Of a stretch of DNA of 64,000 bases, positions 1 to 8,791 are shown piece after piece. Every line of letters starts with the position of its first letter. Positions within the stretch are counted from its first letter, which is position 1. The stretch is from RBG-13-51-18 sp963739395 (GTDB lineage: Bacteria; Chloroflexota; Dehalococcoidia; Dehalococcoidales; RBG-16-60-22), in contig CAVUAE010000001.1 of assembly GCA_963739395.1 (NCBI GenBank), forward strand, positions 1,364,001-1,428,000, given 5' to 3'. Both the position numbers and the translations under genes were made by a program. The notes below the pieces were generated by a model. That model ran no database searches and had not been told where the DNA came from. It worked only from the letters and a program-made list of their open reading frames with translations.

Positions 1-558
1 GGTCATCATTCCCTTACACACAGCCGCCAATGCTTTGTAGTCGTTGGCTAAAATATGTGCTTTCACGTCGGGTGGCAACGGTCCGTTTTGCTCATATGTA
101 GCAATAATGTTATCCGCTCCACTTTCGTATAGCTTGATTTGTCCCTCCAGTATTTCAGGAGGCGGATTTTGTGCCCCGCATCCTCCGATAATCATGCCTT
201 TTATTCTCTCCGGAATACGCTTGGCGAGTTCGTAACATATTCCTCCACCAAAAGAATAACCCATGAAGTTAGCAGTTTTTATACCGAGCCTGTCCAGAAC
301 AGCTATTATGTCACCGACAATTTTCTCAATCGTATATTGCGCCGGGTCGTGAGGTTTATCGCTTTTCCCATGTCCCCTGAAATCCATCAGGATAATCTGA
401 TATTCATCCTTCAAAGCGTCAACATATCCGGTTTCCCTCAAACCCTCTATATTACCTGTCAAACCATATAGCATTACCAGCGGGGGACCTTTCCCCTCAA
501 CCTCATAATAGATACTAATATCACCGTTCTTTACGTATGGCGTTTTGTGCCTCCTCAT
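1..558 (-). CDS. alpha/beta hydrolase, C-terminus cut by window edge
   Basis: The reverse strand is open from an ATG at 558 to the window edge (186 codons, no stop). The translation has the alpha/beta-hydrolase fold pattern: an N-terminal strand with the oxyanion region (PLVMLYGLTG), then DFRGHGKSDKP, then the nucleophile elbow GYSFGG whose serine is the expected catalytic residue. The Asp/His part of the triad would lie beyond the edge. No upstream in-frame ATG or GTG precedes a stop, so 558 is the best start; AAAGGA lies immediately before it. The substrate cannot be told; such enzymes include esterases, lactonases and C-C hydrolases. It is divergent from glyA. Confidence 0.85.
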   Translation of the reverse strand, partial: MRRHKTPYVKNGDISIYYEVEGKGPPLVMLYGLTGNIEGLRETGYVDALKDEYQIILMDFRGHGKSDKPHDPAQYTIEKIVGDIIAVLDRLGIKTANFMGYSFGGGICYELAKRIPERIKGMIIGGCGAQNPPPEILEGQIKLYESGADNIIATYEQNGPLPPDVKAHILANDYKALAAVCKGMMT

Positions 559-619
559 TCCTTTTTCGGTTGTAGATATTTGAGATACATCAGTTTATTC
601 ATTTTTTTCTTCCTTTGTC

Positions 620-663
620 AAATAGTCTCATTGACACCCCCGTAGTGCCAGTGTAGACTATTT
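620..663 (+). promoter_or_regulatory. glyA promoter embraced by a 9-bp inverted repeat
   Basis: TTGACA (631-636), a 17-bp spacer and TAGACT (654-659) form a sigma-70 type promoter about 40 bp before glyA. A perfect 9-bp inverted repeat, AAATAGTCT (620-628) and AGACTATTT (655-663), brackets it, with the right arm lying over the -10 box. The arrangement would suit a repressor binding both arms, but no regulator is identified. Confidence 0.6.
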
Positions 664-699
664 ACTGTACCCCCATTTTCCTTTGAGGAGAATATATTT

Positions 700-1944
700 A
701 TGAGTTTTTTAAGCCAGGGCGACCCCGAGATATATAACGCCATCGAATGTGAGAAAAAACGACAGAAAGAAATCGTCAATCTCATCGCTTCGGAAAATTA
801 TACCAGCCGTGCCGTGCTGGAAGCCCAGGGCTCTTTTCTCACTTATAAATACGCCGAAGGCTATCCCGGCCGACGCTGGTATGGCGGCTGCGCCAATATG
901 GACGTTATTGAAAGTCTGGCTATCAACCGTGCTAAGGAGCTTTTTAAAGCCGAACATGCTAACGTCCAGCCCCACAGCGGTTCACAGGCAAACATGGCGG
1001 CATATTTCGCTTTAGCGGAATACGGTGATACCATCATGGCGATGGATTTACCCCACGGCGGGCACCTCACCCACGGCTCGCCTATAACATTTTCCGGCCG
1101 GACTTATAAATTCGTACATTATCATGTCAACCGCGAAACGGAACGCATTGACTTCCCGGAAATAGAAAGGCTGGCTAAAGAGTGTCATCCTAAACTGATT
1201 GTAGCCGGTTATTCGGCTTATCCCCGGATAATTGACTTCGAGCGTTTTAAGCGCCTGGCGGATTCCGTCGGGGCAAAATTTATGGTGGACATAGCCCACA
1301 TTGCCGGCCTAGTCGCCGCTGGCCTTCATCCCTCCCCCGTCCCTTATGCGGATATCGTCACCATGACGACGCATAAAACGCTGCGCGGCACCAGCGGTGG
1401 CTTGATACTCTGCAAAAAGGAAATCGCCAGAGATATTGACTCGGCTGTCTTCCCGGAAGCGCAAGGTAAGGCCCATATGCATGCTGTAGCTGCCAAGGCC
1501 GTAACCCTCCACGAAGCCATACAGCCTTCATTTGTGGAATACCAGAAAAAGGTGTTGGAAAACGCTCGTGTATTAGCCGCGGAACTGCAGAGTCAGGGAA
1601 TGCGCCTTGTGTCCGGCGGTACGGATAATCACCTTATGCTGGTTGACCTCACGCCTACCGGCCTTACGGGCGTGCAGGTGGAAAAAGCTCTAGATGATGC
1701 CGGTATCGTGGCTAACCATAATGCAATACCGTATGATACTCGGCCGCCCCGGACAACCAGCGGCGTGCGCTTTGGTACTCCCGCCGCCACCACGCGTGGC
1801 TTTGGCACAGAAGAGATGAAACAAATCGCGGCGCTGATTGTTAAAGTGATTAAAAACATTGATAATAAAAAGGTCATCGAAGCAGTCCGCCAGGAAGTCG
1901 CGCAAATATCTAAACATTTTCCTATCCCCGGTATTGATGAATAA
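700..1944 (+). CDS. glyA: serine hydroxymethyltransferase
   Basis: This is the PLP enzyme that interconverts serine and glycine with transfer of a one-carbon unit to tetrahydrofolate, in the cytoplasm. At 414 residues it has the usual length. Visible hallmarks are the N-terminal NLIASENYTS segment, YAEGYPGRRWYGGC, the region HSGSQANMAAY, DIAHIAGLVAAG, and the PLP-lysine motif TTHKTLRG. GAGGAG lies just upstream of the ATG. cysK follows after 43 bp in the same direction, so serine/glycine and cysteine metabolism are probably cotranscribed. Confidence 0.98.
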   Translation: MSFLSQGDPEIYNAIECEKKRQKEIVNLIASENYTSRAVLEAQGSFLTYKYAEGYPGRRWYGGCANMDVIESLAINRAKELFKAEHANVQPHSGSQANMAAYFALAEYGDTIMAMDLPHGGHLTHGSPITFSGRTYKFVHYHVNRETERIDFPEIERLAKECHPKLIVAGYSAYPRIIDFERFKRLADSVGAKFMVDIAHIAGLVAAGLHPSPVPYADIVTMTTHKTLRGTSGGLILCKKEIARDIDSAVFPEAQGKAHMHAVAAKAVTLHEAIQPSFVEYQKKVLENARVLAAELQSQGMRLVSGGTDNHLMLVDLTPTGLTGVQVEKALDDAGIVANHNAIPYDTRPPRTTSGVRFGTPAATTRGFGTEEMKQIAALIVKVIKNIDNKKVIEAVRQEVAQISKHFPIPGIDE

Positions 1945-1987
1945 TCCGTTATTAAGTGTTAATATATATAATATAAGGTAATCAAAT

Positions 1988-2911
1988 ATGAAAAACGGTT
2001 ATAAAAACGTTCTGGGCGCTATCGGCAACACACCGCTGGTGGAAATCACTAACCTCAACGGCAATACCGATGTTAAAATTTTCGGTAAATTGGAAGGCAA
2101 TAATCCCGGCGGCTCGATTAAAGACCGTCCTGCTTACTATATGATTACTAAGGCAGAGGAATCAGGCGAGCTAACTAAAGACAAGATTATCATTGAGCCG
2201 ACCTCCGGCAATACCGGCATCGCTATCGCTATGATTGGCGCGGCCAAGGGTTATAAAGTCAAACTCTTCATGCCGGAATGTGTCAGCACGGAAAGGCAGC
2301 TTATACTCCAGGCTTTCGGTGCCGAGGTCGTCCTCACTCCGGCCAAAGAAGCGGTTGATGGCGCCATCCGCCGCGCACATGAGGCTTTAAAAGCCGAACC
2401 GGGTAAATATTTTATGCCCAATCAGTTCGATAACCCCAATAATGTCCTCGCTCATTATGAGACCACGGGACCGGAAATTTATAACCAGACCAAGGGCAAA
2501 GTCGACGTTTTCGTCTGCGCCATGGGCACGACCGGCACGCTTATCGGCACCGGTAAATATCTTAAAGAAAAAATCAAAGGCATTAAAATCGTCGGCGTTG
2601 AACCCACGGTAGGGCATACTATCCAGGGACTTAAAAACTTGACGGAAAGCACTGTCCCCGGCATTTACAATCCTAAAGTACATGACGAAAAGATAACCAT
2701 TGAAGATGGCGACGCTTTTGAAACAACTCGACTGCTGGCGGTTCGCGAGGGTCTCTTCACCGGCATGTCCAGCGGCGCGGCTGTCGCTGGAGCCTTACAG
2801 GTCGCTAAAAAGATGAAAAAAGGCACTATCGTTGTTATCCTGCCTGACCGCGGTGACCGTTACTTAAGCACCACCCTTTTCCGATCTATCTGCGCCAAGT
2901 GCCCGCCGTAA
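1988..2911 (+). CDS. cysK: PLP-dependent cysteine synthase
   Basis: This is a fold-type II PLP enzyme of the cysteine synthase family, making cysteine from an activated serine and sulfide. The PLP lysine is in GGSIKDRPA (near residue 42), the phosphate/substrate loop is EPTSGNTGIAIA, and a second glycine-rich PLP-phosphate loop is GTTGTLIGTGKY. It has 307 residues, typical for CysK/CysM. The C-terminus carries GDRYLSTTLF. Whether it prefers O-acetylserine or O-phosphoserine cannot be decided by eye; the symbol is used in the broad sense. It lies downstream of glyA, which supplies serine, and has AAGG about 8 bases before the ATG. Confidence 0.9.
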   Translation: MKNGYKNVLGAIGNTPLVEITNLNGNTDVKIFGKLEGNNPGGSIKDRPAYYMITKAEESGELTKDKIIIEPTSGNTGIAIAMIGAAKGYKVKLFMPECVSTERQLILQAFGAEVVLTPAKEAVDGAIRRAHEALKAEPGKYFMPNQFDNPNNVLAHYETTGPEIYNQTKGKVDVFVCAMGTTGTLIGTGKYLKEKIKGIKIVGVEPTVGHTIQGLKNLTESTVPGIYNPKVHDEKITIEDGDAFETTRLLAVREGLFTGMSSGAAVAGALQVAKKMKKGTIVVILPDRGDRYLSTTLFRSICAKCPP

Positions 2912-2977
2912 ACTGCAGCTTAAAACTCAAAACCAAAACCTAAAAGTAAAAACTAATAGCGGGTTAAACTCTGTCCT

Positions 2978-3040
2978 TTGACTTTTTAGTTAATAAAGTG
3001 TTATATAAAACACAATTACTCCCTTTAAAAGTTGTATAAT
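2978..3040 (+). promoter_or_regulatory. candidate promoters for dnaG-rpoD
   Basis: Two candidates lie in the 152-bp gap before dnaG. One is TTGACT (2978-2983) with an A/T-rich -10 (TTATAT) at 3001-3006, spacer 17. The other is a consensus TATAAT at 3035-3040, 23 bp before the dnaG ATG, with no convincing -35. The rest of the gap is A/T-rich and otherwise featureless. Confidence 0.4.
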
Positions 3041-3063
3041 ATATAATTGTCTTTAAAAATATT

Positions 3064-4833
3064 ATGAGCGCTATCGACGAAGTAAAACAGAAACTGGATA
3101 TTGTCGAGGTCATCGGGCAGTACGCCACGCTGAAAAAAGCCGGACGTAATCTAACGGCTTTATGTCCCTTTCATAATGAAAAACACCCTTCTTTCTTCGT
3201 TTATCCGGAGCAGCAGAGCTGGCATTGTTTCGGCGCCTGTAACACCGGCGGCGACGTCTTTGCTTTCGTGATGAAAAAGGAGGGGCTGGACTTCGGGGAG
3301 GCTTTAAGACAGCTCGCCCATAAAGCCGGTGTTACACTGCCATCTAAATTTGATGGTAAAGGAAAACAGGAAGAAAAAGAGCCATACTTCAGCGCTAATG
3401 AAGCCGCGGCGCTTTATTATTACAACCTCCTGCTCAATAACCCCGCCGCGAAGAAAGCTAAAAGTTATGTGGAAAAACGAGGCTTCACCGCCCAAACCAT
3501 TTCCGATTTCCAACTTGGGTACAGTCTGGACTCTTATGACGCCCTAAAACTTTACCTGACAGAAAAGGGTTATGATGAAAAAACCCTGCTTACCGCCGGT
3601 TTGCTTTTTGATGATGAAAAGGGCAAAACTTCCGACCGCTTTCGCGGCAAGCTAATGATTCCCATCCGCGACACCAAAGGGCGGGTAACGGGTTTTGGGG
3701 CGAGAGTGCTGGATAACTCGGAGCCTAAATATAAAAATTCGCCGCAGTCCCCCACCTTCGATAAAAGTAGCACGTTATATGGTATAGACCGCGCCGCCAC
3801 GGCGATAAGAAAACAGGATGTCGCCATCATTATGGAAGGCTATATGGACGTTATCATGGCGCATCAATGCGGCGTTACTAACGTCGTCGCCTCCATGGGC
3901 ACGGCGATTACTGAAACACAGGTGAACATCTTAAAGAAGTTAAGTAAAAACCTAATCCTCTCTCTTGATGCCGATGCAGCCGGCGAAGAAGCTATGTTAC
4001 GCACCGTCGGCTATGAAAATATACTCAATGCTGAAATGCGCGTTATCATTCTACCGGAGGGCAAAGACCCCGATGAAGTCATGCAAGAGGACATGGAAAA
4101 GTGGCAGGGCTTAGTTACTAATGCCATACCGCTTATAGATTTCCTGTTTGAAAAAACAGTGACTAAACTAGACCTCACTACCGCGCGGGATAAATCCTTC
4201 GCTGTAGATAAGCTCCTGCCTGTTATTGCTGCCATTACTGACCCCATCCGGCAGGCGCATTACCTGCAAAAGCTCGCCGCTTTAGTCAAAGTAGATATGA
4301 ACACCATCAAAGCCTCATTAAGTCGATTGAAGAGACCTGCTTTACAACGAAAAGCAACATCGCTTCAACCGTCGATAGGTATATCACGTCCTGTTGCTTC
4401 CAGCTCTCGCGAAGAATACTGTTTAGCTCTGTTGTTACAATACCCGGAGCTTCGTGAATTTCAGCAGGATATTTTACTAGATTATTTCAGCCATAGTGAA
4501 AACCGCGAAATTTTCAACGTCTGGCAAGCGGAGGCGGATAATCAGGCTTTAAAAGAAAGGCTGGACCCTGCTTTGCATGAGCATCTCGATGCTATAATGA
4601 ATATGAGTATTCCTTTGACAAAAATTAATATAGAAAAAAAGTACGTAGATATTATCAACGAATTAAAAAAAAGGTTTCTTAGAAGTGTAGAAGCAATGAA
4701 AGCCAATGCTATAACTTCGATAGATAATACTGATTTCGAAGATAATAAAGAAATTGTCCAACAACTCAATAAAGCAGAAATCCAAAGTAGCCAGAAATGG
4801 GGTTCTGCATACACAAAAGGTGCAAGGAGATAG
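3064..4833 (+). CDS. dnaG: DNA primase
   Basis: DnaG makes RNA primers at the replication fork. The N-terminal zinc-binding domain has C34-x2-H37 and C55-x3-C59 (CPFH and CFGAC), so one ligand pair is spaced CxxxC rather than the common CxxC; I recall this form from other Chloroflexota. The catalytic core and TOPRIM domain follow, with IIMEGYMDVI near residue 257 and the acidic metal-binding LSLDADAAGEEA near residue 300. At 589 residues it matches the family; the C-terminal helicase-binding part is weakly conserved. No ribosome binding site precedes the ATG. rpoD starts 3 bp after the stop, and its ribosome binding site lies inside the dnaG 3' end, indicating coupling. Confidence 0.97.
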   Translation: MSAIDEVKQKLDIVEVIGQYATLKKAGRNLTALCPFHNEKHPSFFVYPEQQSWHCFGACNTGGDVFAFVMKKEGLDFGEALRQLAHKAGVTLPSKFDGKGKQEEKEPYFSANEAAALYYYNLLLNNPAAKKAKSYVEKRGFTAQTISDFQLGYSLDSYDALKLYLTEKGYDEKTLLTAGLLFDDEKGKTSDRFRGKLMIPIRDTKGRVTGFGARVLDNSEPKYKNSPQSPTFDKSSTLYGIDRAATAIRKQDVAIIMEGYMDVIMAHQCGVTNVVASMGTAITETQVNILKKLSKNLILSLDADAAGEEAMLRTVGYENILNAEMRVIILPEGKDPDEVMQEDMEKWQGLVTNAIPLIDFLFEKTVTKLDLTTARDKSFAVDKLLPVIAAITDPIRQAHYLQKLAALVKVDMNTIKASLSRLKRPALQRKATSLQPSIGISRPVASSSREEYCLALLLQYPELREFQQDILLDYFSHSENREIFNVWQAEADNQALKERLDPALHEHLDAIMNMSIPLTKINIEKKYVDIINELKKRFLRSVEAMKANAITSIDNTDFEDNKEIVQQLNKAEIQSSQKWGSAYTKGARR

Positions 4834-4836
4834 ACG

Positions 4837-6357
4837 ATGGAAAAAGATAAAAATAATCTCGATTCACTCCGCAGCGGAGATAACTTTGAAGAAATCCAGC
4901 ACCCGGAAATATCGGGCTCCGAGGGAAAGGGGGCTATATTCGGCGCGTCTATCGAACCTGACGAAGAACTAGAAAATGGCGAAATCCCCGAACCTGATGA
5001 TTCAATGCTTAAAGAAAAAGAAGATGTCGACCTCGATACGGATATTGAGCCGCCTTCAGAAGAGATTGCCGAGCAGGACATCACCGATGACCCTGTGCGC
5101 ATTTACCTCCATGAAATCGGCAGGGTGCACCTTCTGACTGCCCAAGATGAAAAGAGCCTTGCCAAGCATATGGAAGAAGGCAAATACATTGATATCATCA
5201 AACAGGAATATATCCGAAAAAACGGACGCCAGCCATCCGCGACTGAAATTATCCTGGCAGTTCTGCAAGACCTAGGACAGGCAGCTGGATTAGTCCGTCT
5301 CCTCCAGGATAAACTCGGCCTACATAAAACGAAAAATTTTAATAAAAGTGTCTATGACGCTAAGATTCAGGAAGCCATCGATAACGCCATCGACCCAGAG
5401 GTAATTCACGATTTCTCTGTTAAACTTGGCAAAACAGTTCCTGAAGTCGAAGAAATCCTCGTCCGCCTCTCCATGGGTAGTCGCCTGCTGCCGGAAGAAA
5501 TCCGCAACTCTATCGACGGCAAGGTCAACCTGAACGATATGCATAAATTAACTGCCGACCATAAATTTATCAAGTCTATGCAAGCCCGTGAAAAACGCTA
5601 CTCGTCATATATCAACGAAACTCTCCGCGAAGGCAAGAAAGCGGGAAGGCATCTCATAGAAGCTAATCTTCGTCTCGTTGTCAGCGTCGCCAAGAAGCAT
5701 ATCGGGCGCGGCATGTCTCTTCTGGACCTTATCCAGGAGGGGAATATAGGTTTGATGAGAGCGGTGGAAAAATTCGACTATCGTAAGGGTTATAAATTCA
5801 GTACCTACGCTACCTGGTGGATACGCCAGGCGCTTACCCGCGCCATAGCCGACCAGGCGCGCACCATCCGCATTCCTGTACATATGGTTGAAACTATCAA
5901 CCGCCTCTTAAGAATCAGTCGGCGACTGGCACAGGAGTACGGCCGTGAGCCGACCTCCCGCGAAATCGCTAAGGAGATGGAAGTCTCCTCGGATAAAGTG
6001 AGGGAAATCGTTAAAGTTTCCCAACTCCCTATTTCTTTAGAGTCTCCCATCGGCGAAGAAGAGGATAGCCCGCTCGGCAACTCTATCGAAGATAGAAACG
6101 CTCTGCCGCCAGTGGATATCGCTTCTAAGCAGCTCCTCAAAGAGCAAATCGAAGACGTCCTCACCACTTTAACCCCCCGCGAGAAACGCGTGCTGGAACT
6201 ACGGTTCGGACTGGAAGACGGACGCAGTCGTACTTTAGAAGAAGTAGGCGTGGAGTTCAATGTCACGCGCGAGCGTATCCGCCAGATAGAGGCTAAAGCC
6301 TTAAGAAAACTCCGCCATCCCTCACGTAGTCGTAAACTTAAGGACTATTTAGAGTAA
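4837..6357 (+). CDS. rpoD: primary RNA polymerase sigma factor (sigma-70/RpoD)
   Basis: This is the housekeeping sigma factor. After an acidic N-terminus of about 80 residues it shows region 1.2 (DDPVRIYLHEIGRVHLLT), a non-conserved region, region 2 with the -10 recognition and melting helix (NLRLVVSVAKKH, GNIGLMRAVEKFDY, YATWWIRQAL), region 3, and region 4 with the -35 helix-turn-helix (TLEEVGVEFNVTRERIRQIE). Its 506 residues fit a primary sigma factor. AGGAG precedes the ATG. The dnaG-rpoD pairing is the remnant of the classical macromolecular synthesis operon, here without rpsU. The many TTGACA/TATAAT promoters in this window fit this sigma factor. Confidence 0.98.
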   Translation: MEKDKNNLDSLRSGDNFEEIQHPEISGSEGKGAIFGASIEPDEELENGEIPEPDDSMLKEKEDVDLDTDIEPPSEEIAEQDITDDPVRIYLHEIGRVHLLTAQDEKSLAKHMEEGKYIDIIKQEYIRKNGRQPSATEIILAVLQDLGQAAGLVRLLQDKLGLHKTKNFNKSVYDAKIQEAIDNAIDPEVIHDFSVKLGKTVPEVEEILVRLSMGSRLLPEEIRNSIDGKVNLNDMHKLTADHKFIKSMQAREKRYSSYINETLREGKKAGRHLIEANLRLVVSVAKKHIGRGMSLLDLIQEGNIGLMRAVEKFDYRKGYKFSTYATWWIRQALTRAIADQARTIRIPVHMVETINRLLRISRRLAQEYGREPTSREIAKEMEVSSDKVREIVKVSQLPISLESPIGEEEDSPLGNSIEDRNALPPVDIASKQLLKEQIEDVLTTLTPREKRVLELRFGLEDGRSRTLEEVGVEFNVTRERIRQIEAKALRKLRHPSRSRKLKDYLE

Positions 6358-6379
6358 ACAAAATTAGGAGAATACTCCC

Positions 6380-7276
6380 ATGAATGACATCATCCAACCG
6401 CAACCAGCCGGTGAGAATAAACACGAGGTAAAAGAGTTTTTACAGACTTTCCCTAATGTAATATCATTCGCTCAAGCTATCGAATCATCGTTTGGAATCG
6501 ACCTGGACCTCCAGTCCGTGCTTGCACTAAATACAGATTTCGCGCAAGTAACCAGCCAGTATCTACTACTTAATATCAAGGAATACAACGCTGAAATACC
6601 GGATAACCTGTTATTTCTCACGGAAGATAAAATATTCGTATGCTCGAATAATGCGCCTACTGATACTATGGTTAGTTCTTTTGAAGATGTCTTCGAGGAT
6701 TCCTTTGGTAAAAGCACAGTTATTGTCTTTTTAGTTATTAATAAAATCCATGATAACAATACACTTCAACTTGAATCTATTAGTAAAAGAATCCGTCCGT
6801 TAGAAGAAGAATTTAACCATGACGAGTATCGTGCCCTATCATTGGAATTCGAACGTTTCAGCGACCGTTTGGAGGAGTTTTATAATCTTCTTATCGGCTT
6901 ACAAGAAAGACGATATAAGCAAGTACAGACGCAATATATAAGCTTTGATTATCGCGTACTCATCGCCGAAAACCAGAGTTTACAGACCCGTTGCCGACGC
7001 CGCTTAAGTTACCTTAAAGACCTGCGGCAGGACCATGAGATGAAATCCACCGAAGAGCTGAACACAAAAATCGTCAGGATGAACGATATCCTCAAAAAGC
7101 TGACGTCCATCACCGTGATTCTGATGCTGCCGACGTTAATCGCCAGCCATTTCGGGATGAACTTTCTTAATATGCCGGAGCTGAAAATAGCCTGGGTATA
7201 TCCGGCCGTTATCGGCGCCCAGTTGATTATCATGGGTGTGTTCTTCATCATCTTTAAGAAAATCGACTGGCTATAG
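6380..7276 (+). CDS. CorA-family divalent metal ion transporter
   Basis: This is a CorA/MIT-type channel, moving Mg2+ or a related divalent ion across the inner membrane. The first ~230 residues form a soluble helical domain. Two C-terminal transmembrane helices follow (about residues 234-256 and 270-294), separated by the diagnostic GMN motif (SHFGMNFLNMPEL). It has 298 residues, short but normal for the family. AGGAG lies before the ATG, and the gene follows rpoD by 22 bp, so it probably shares the dnaG-rpoD transcript. Ion preference (Mg, Co, Ni, Zn) cannot be told. Confidence 0.88.
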   Translation: MNDIIQPQPAGENKHEVKEFLQTFPNVISFAQAIESSFGIDLDLQSVLALNTDFAQVTSQYLLLNIKEYNAEIPDNLLFLTEDKIFVCSNNAPTDTMVSSFEDVFEDSFGKSTVIVFLVINKIHDNNTLQLESISKRIRPLEEEFNHDEYRALSLEFERFSDRLEEFYNLLIGLQERRYKQVQTQYISFDYRVLIAENQSLQTRCRRRLSYLKDLRQDHEMKSTEELNTKIVRMNDILKKLTSITVILMLPTLIASHFGMNFLNMPELKIAWVYPAVIGAQLIIMGVFFIIFKKIDWL

Positions 7277-7284
7277 TTTTCCAG

Positions 7285-7313
7285 TTGACATCTCATCACA
7301 GATTCAGTATAAT
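7285..7313 (+). promoter_or_regulatory. perfect consensus sigma-70 promoter for the MFS cluster
   Basis: TTGACA (7285-7290), exactly 17 bp, and TATAAT (7308-7313) match the full consensus in both hexamers and spacing. It starts 8 bp after the CorA stop and 71 bp before the first MFS gene. Such a strong promoter is usually held by a repressor or attenuator; TTCAGTAT occurs twice here (7303-7310 and 7320-7327). Confidence 0.8.
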
Positions 7314-7326
7314 CACAGCTTCAGTA

Positions 7327-7344
7327 TTGCCTTAAAAAAGGCAA
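7327..7344 (+). promoter_or_regulatory. stem-loop in MFS leader
   Basis: TTGCCTT (7327-7333), a loop of AAAA, and AAGGCAA (7338-7344) form a perfect 7-bp hairpin in the 5' leader downstream of the consensus promoter. No T-run follows directly, so it may be an mRNA-stability or regulatory hairpin rather than a terminator. Confidence 0.45.
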
Positions 7345-7383
7345 GAAGTTCATTTATTTTATTCACGCCGAGGGGTAACTGCT

Positions 7384-8580
7384 ATCAAAAAGTTCTTTGT
7401 TTTATGGATAAGCCAATCGTTCTCCTTAATCGGCAGCGCCGTGGTGGAGTTTGCGCTGGCGTGGTACCTGACGAAAACGACCGGCTCGGCTACTGTGCTT
7501 TCCACTGCCCTGCTGGTAGCGCTGACACCTTCAATTATCCTGGGGCCGTTCATCGGGCCGTTAATCGACCGGTGGGACAGGAAGAAGATTATGATTTTTT
7601 CCGACCTCGCCATCGCGTTGATGACGTTGGCTTTGGTGATACTTTTCTATACCGGGGATATCCAGATCTGGCACATCTACGTAGCGATGGTCGGTCGGGC
7701 TATCGGGCAGACATTCCAGAGTCCTGCTCTCCAAGCCGCCGTGCCCAATATCGTACCGGAGAAACATCTCTCCCGGGCGGCGGGATTAACGCAAACACTG
7801 AGCGGCATGATCAATATCGCCGCCCCACCCCTCGGCGCTTTTCTCATGGAAGCTTTACCGATGCAGAGTGTGCTGGCAGTAGATATCTCCACTGCTGCTC
7901 TAGCCATCACCTGTCTGTTCTTTATCAGAATACCCCACCCGGAGCGTACGACACTTTCTATAAAACTCAACATCATCGGCGACATGGTGCAAAGTTTACG
8001 CTATATCTGGTCTACCTTCGGTATAAGAATCATGGTATTGATGGTGAGTATCTACTGTTTCTTCGCCACGCCGGCTTATAACCTGTTCCCCATGCTGGTT
8101 AATAGACACCTGGGCGGCGACGTTTTAAAGTTAGGCTGGCTGAACATGGTGTTCGGCATAGGCATGATTCTGGGAGGTCTTGTCTTAGGAGTCTGGGGAG
8201 GATTTAAAAAACGTATACTCACCTCTGCCTCGGGTTCGACCCTCCAGGGTATTCTGATGATAGCCTTGGGGTTCACCACGCTAGAGCTTTACCCGATGGT
8301 TATCGCCTGTATGTTTTTAATAGGCATAGGGGTGGCTTTCGCCAGCGCGCCACTTTCAGCTATTTTAAACTCTGTAGTAGCTAAAGATATGCAGGGACGC
8401 GTCTTTTCCACGATGGGTTCGATAAGCCAAGCGATGGTGCCGTTGGGGCTGGCGGTAGCGGGTCCAATGGCAGACGCCTTTGGAGTACGCGTCATCTATT
8501 TTATCGCCGGGGTTGTACTGCTGTGTACTATGCCGCTGGGATTACTTAGCCGTTCGCAGCGGGATTATGAAAAAACATGA
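7384..8580 (+). CDS. MFS efflux transporter, copy 1 (apparent ATC start)
   Basis: This is a 12-helix major facilitator of the drug/siderophore-exporter type, 398 residues if read from 7384. The cytoplasmic loop 2-3 motif (GPLIDRWDRKKIMI) and the late loop DMQGRVFS are shared with the two paralogs downstream. Alignment to those paralogs, which begin TTG-AAA-AAG, places the start at 7384, where the codon is ATC. The spacing from the GAGGG ribosome binding site (9 bases) matches copy 3 exactly. The first conventional start is GTG at 7441, which would delete most of helix 1. Either a rare ATC initiation, a mutated start or a sequence error is implied. Substrate unknown. Confidence 0.85.
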   Translation: MKKFFVLWISQSFSLIGSAVVEFALAWYLTKTTGSATVLSTALLVALTPSIILGPFIGPLIDRWDRKKIMIFSDLAIALMTLALVILFYTGDIQIWHIYVAMVGRAIGQTFQSPALQAAVPNIVPEKHLSRAAGLTQTLSGMINIAAPPLGAFLMEALPMQSVLAVDISTAALAITCLFFIRIPHPERTTLSIKLNIIGDMVQSLRYIWSTFGIRIMVLMVSIYCFFATPAYNLFPMLVNRHLGGDVLKLGWLNMVFGIGMILGGLVLGVWGGFKKRILTSASGSTLQGILMIALGFTTLELYPMVIACMFLIGIGVAFASAPLSAILNSVVAKDMQGRVFSTMGSISQAMVPLGLAVAGPMADAFGVRVIYFIAGVVLLCTMPLGLLSRSQRDYEKT

Positions 8581-8669
8581 AGAAGTGATAATACTTAAGA
8601 TAAATTTGTATAAAAATCCTTAATTTTAAAATATTTCCATGAAATTAATTAATTTATTTAATAAAGGTA

Positions 8670-8699
8670 TTGACATTTTCAATTTATCTCATTTATAAT
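8670..8699 (+). promoter_or_regulatory. near-consensus promoter for MFS copies 2-3
   Basis: TTGACA (8670-8675), an 18-bp spacer and TATAAT (8694-8699) lie in the 211-bp A+T-rich gap between MFS copies 1 and 2. Both hexamers are perfect. Confidence 0.75.
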
Positions 8700-8713
8700 A
8701 TTTCACGATATAT

Positions 8714-8734
8714 TGTAATTTTTAAACAATTACA
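8714..8734 (+). promoter_or_regulatory. operator-like palindrome in MFS2 leader
   Basis: TGTAATT (8714-8720) and AATTACA (8728-8734) form a perfect 7-bp inverted repeat with a 7-base centre, just after the predicted transcription start. Position and symmetry suit a dimeric repressor site; no cognate regulator lies nearby. Confidence 0.4.
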
Positions 8735-8791
8735 GTATTTACATTATAGTCCAATTCAGCTTTTACGGTATTTTATGGGGGAGTAGTTGTA

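Noticed and set aside
44..471. Plus-strand open frames at the left edge
   Set aside because: The opposite strand encodes a convincing alpha/beta hydrolase over the same bases; the plus-strand readings have no family features or ribosome binding site.
7236..8081. Long 281-codon frame across the first MFS gene
   Set aside because: It is out of frame with the MFS paralogy, starts inside the CorA gene and has no recognisable domain.
8714..8734. Riboswitch or attenuator in the MFS2 leader
   Set aside because: Only one simple 7-bp palindrome is seen, with no second structure or T-run; an operator is the more modest reading.
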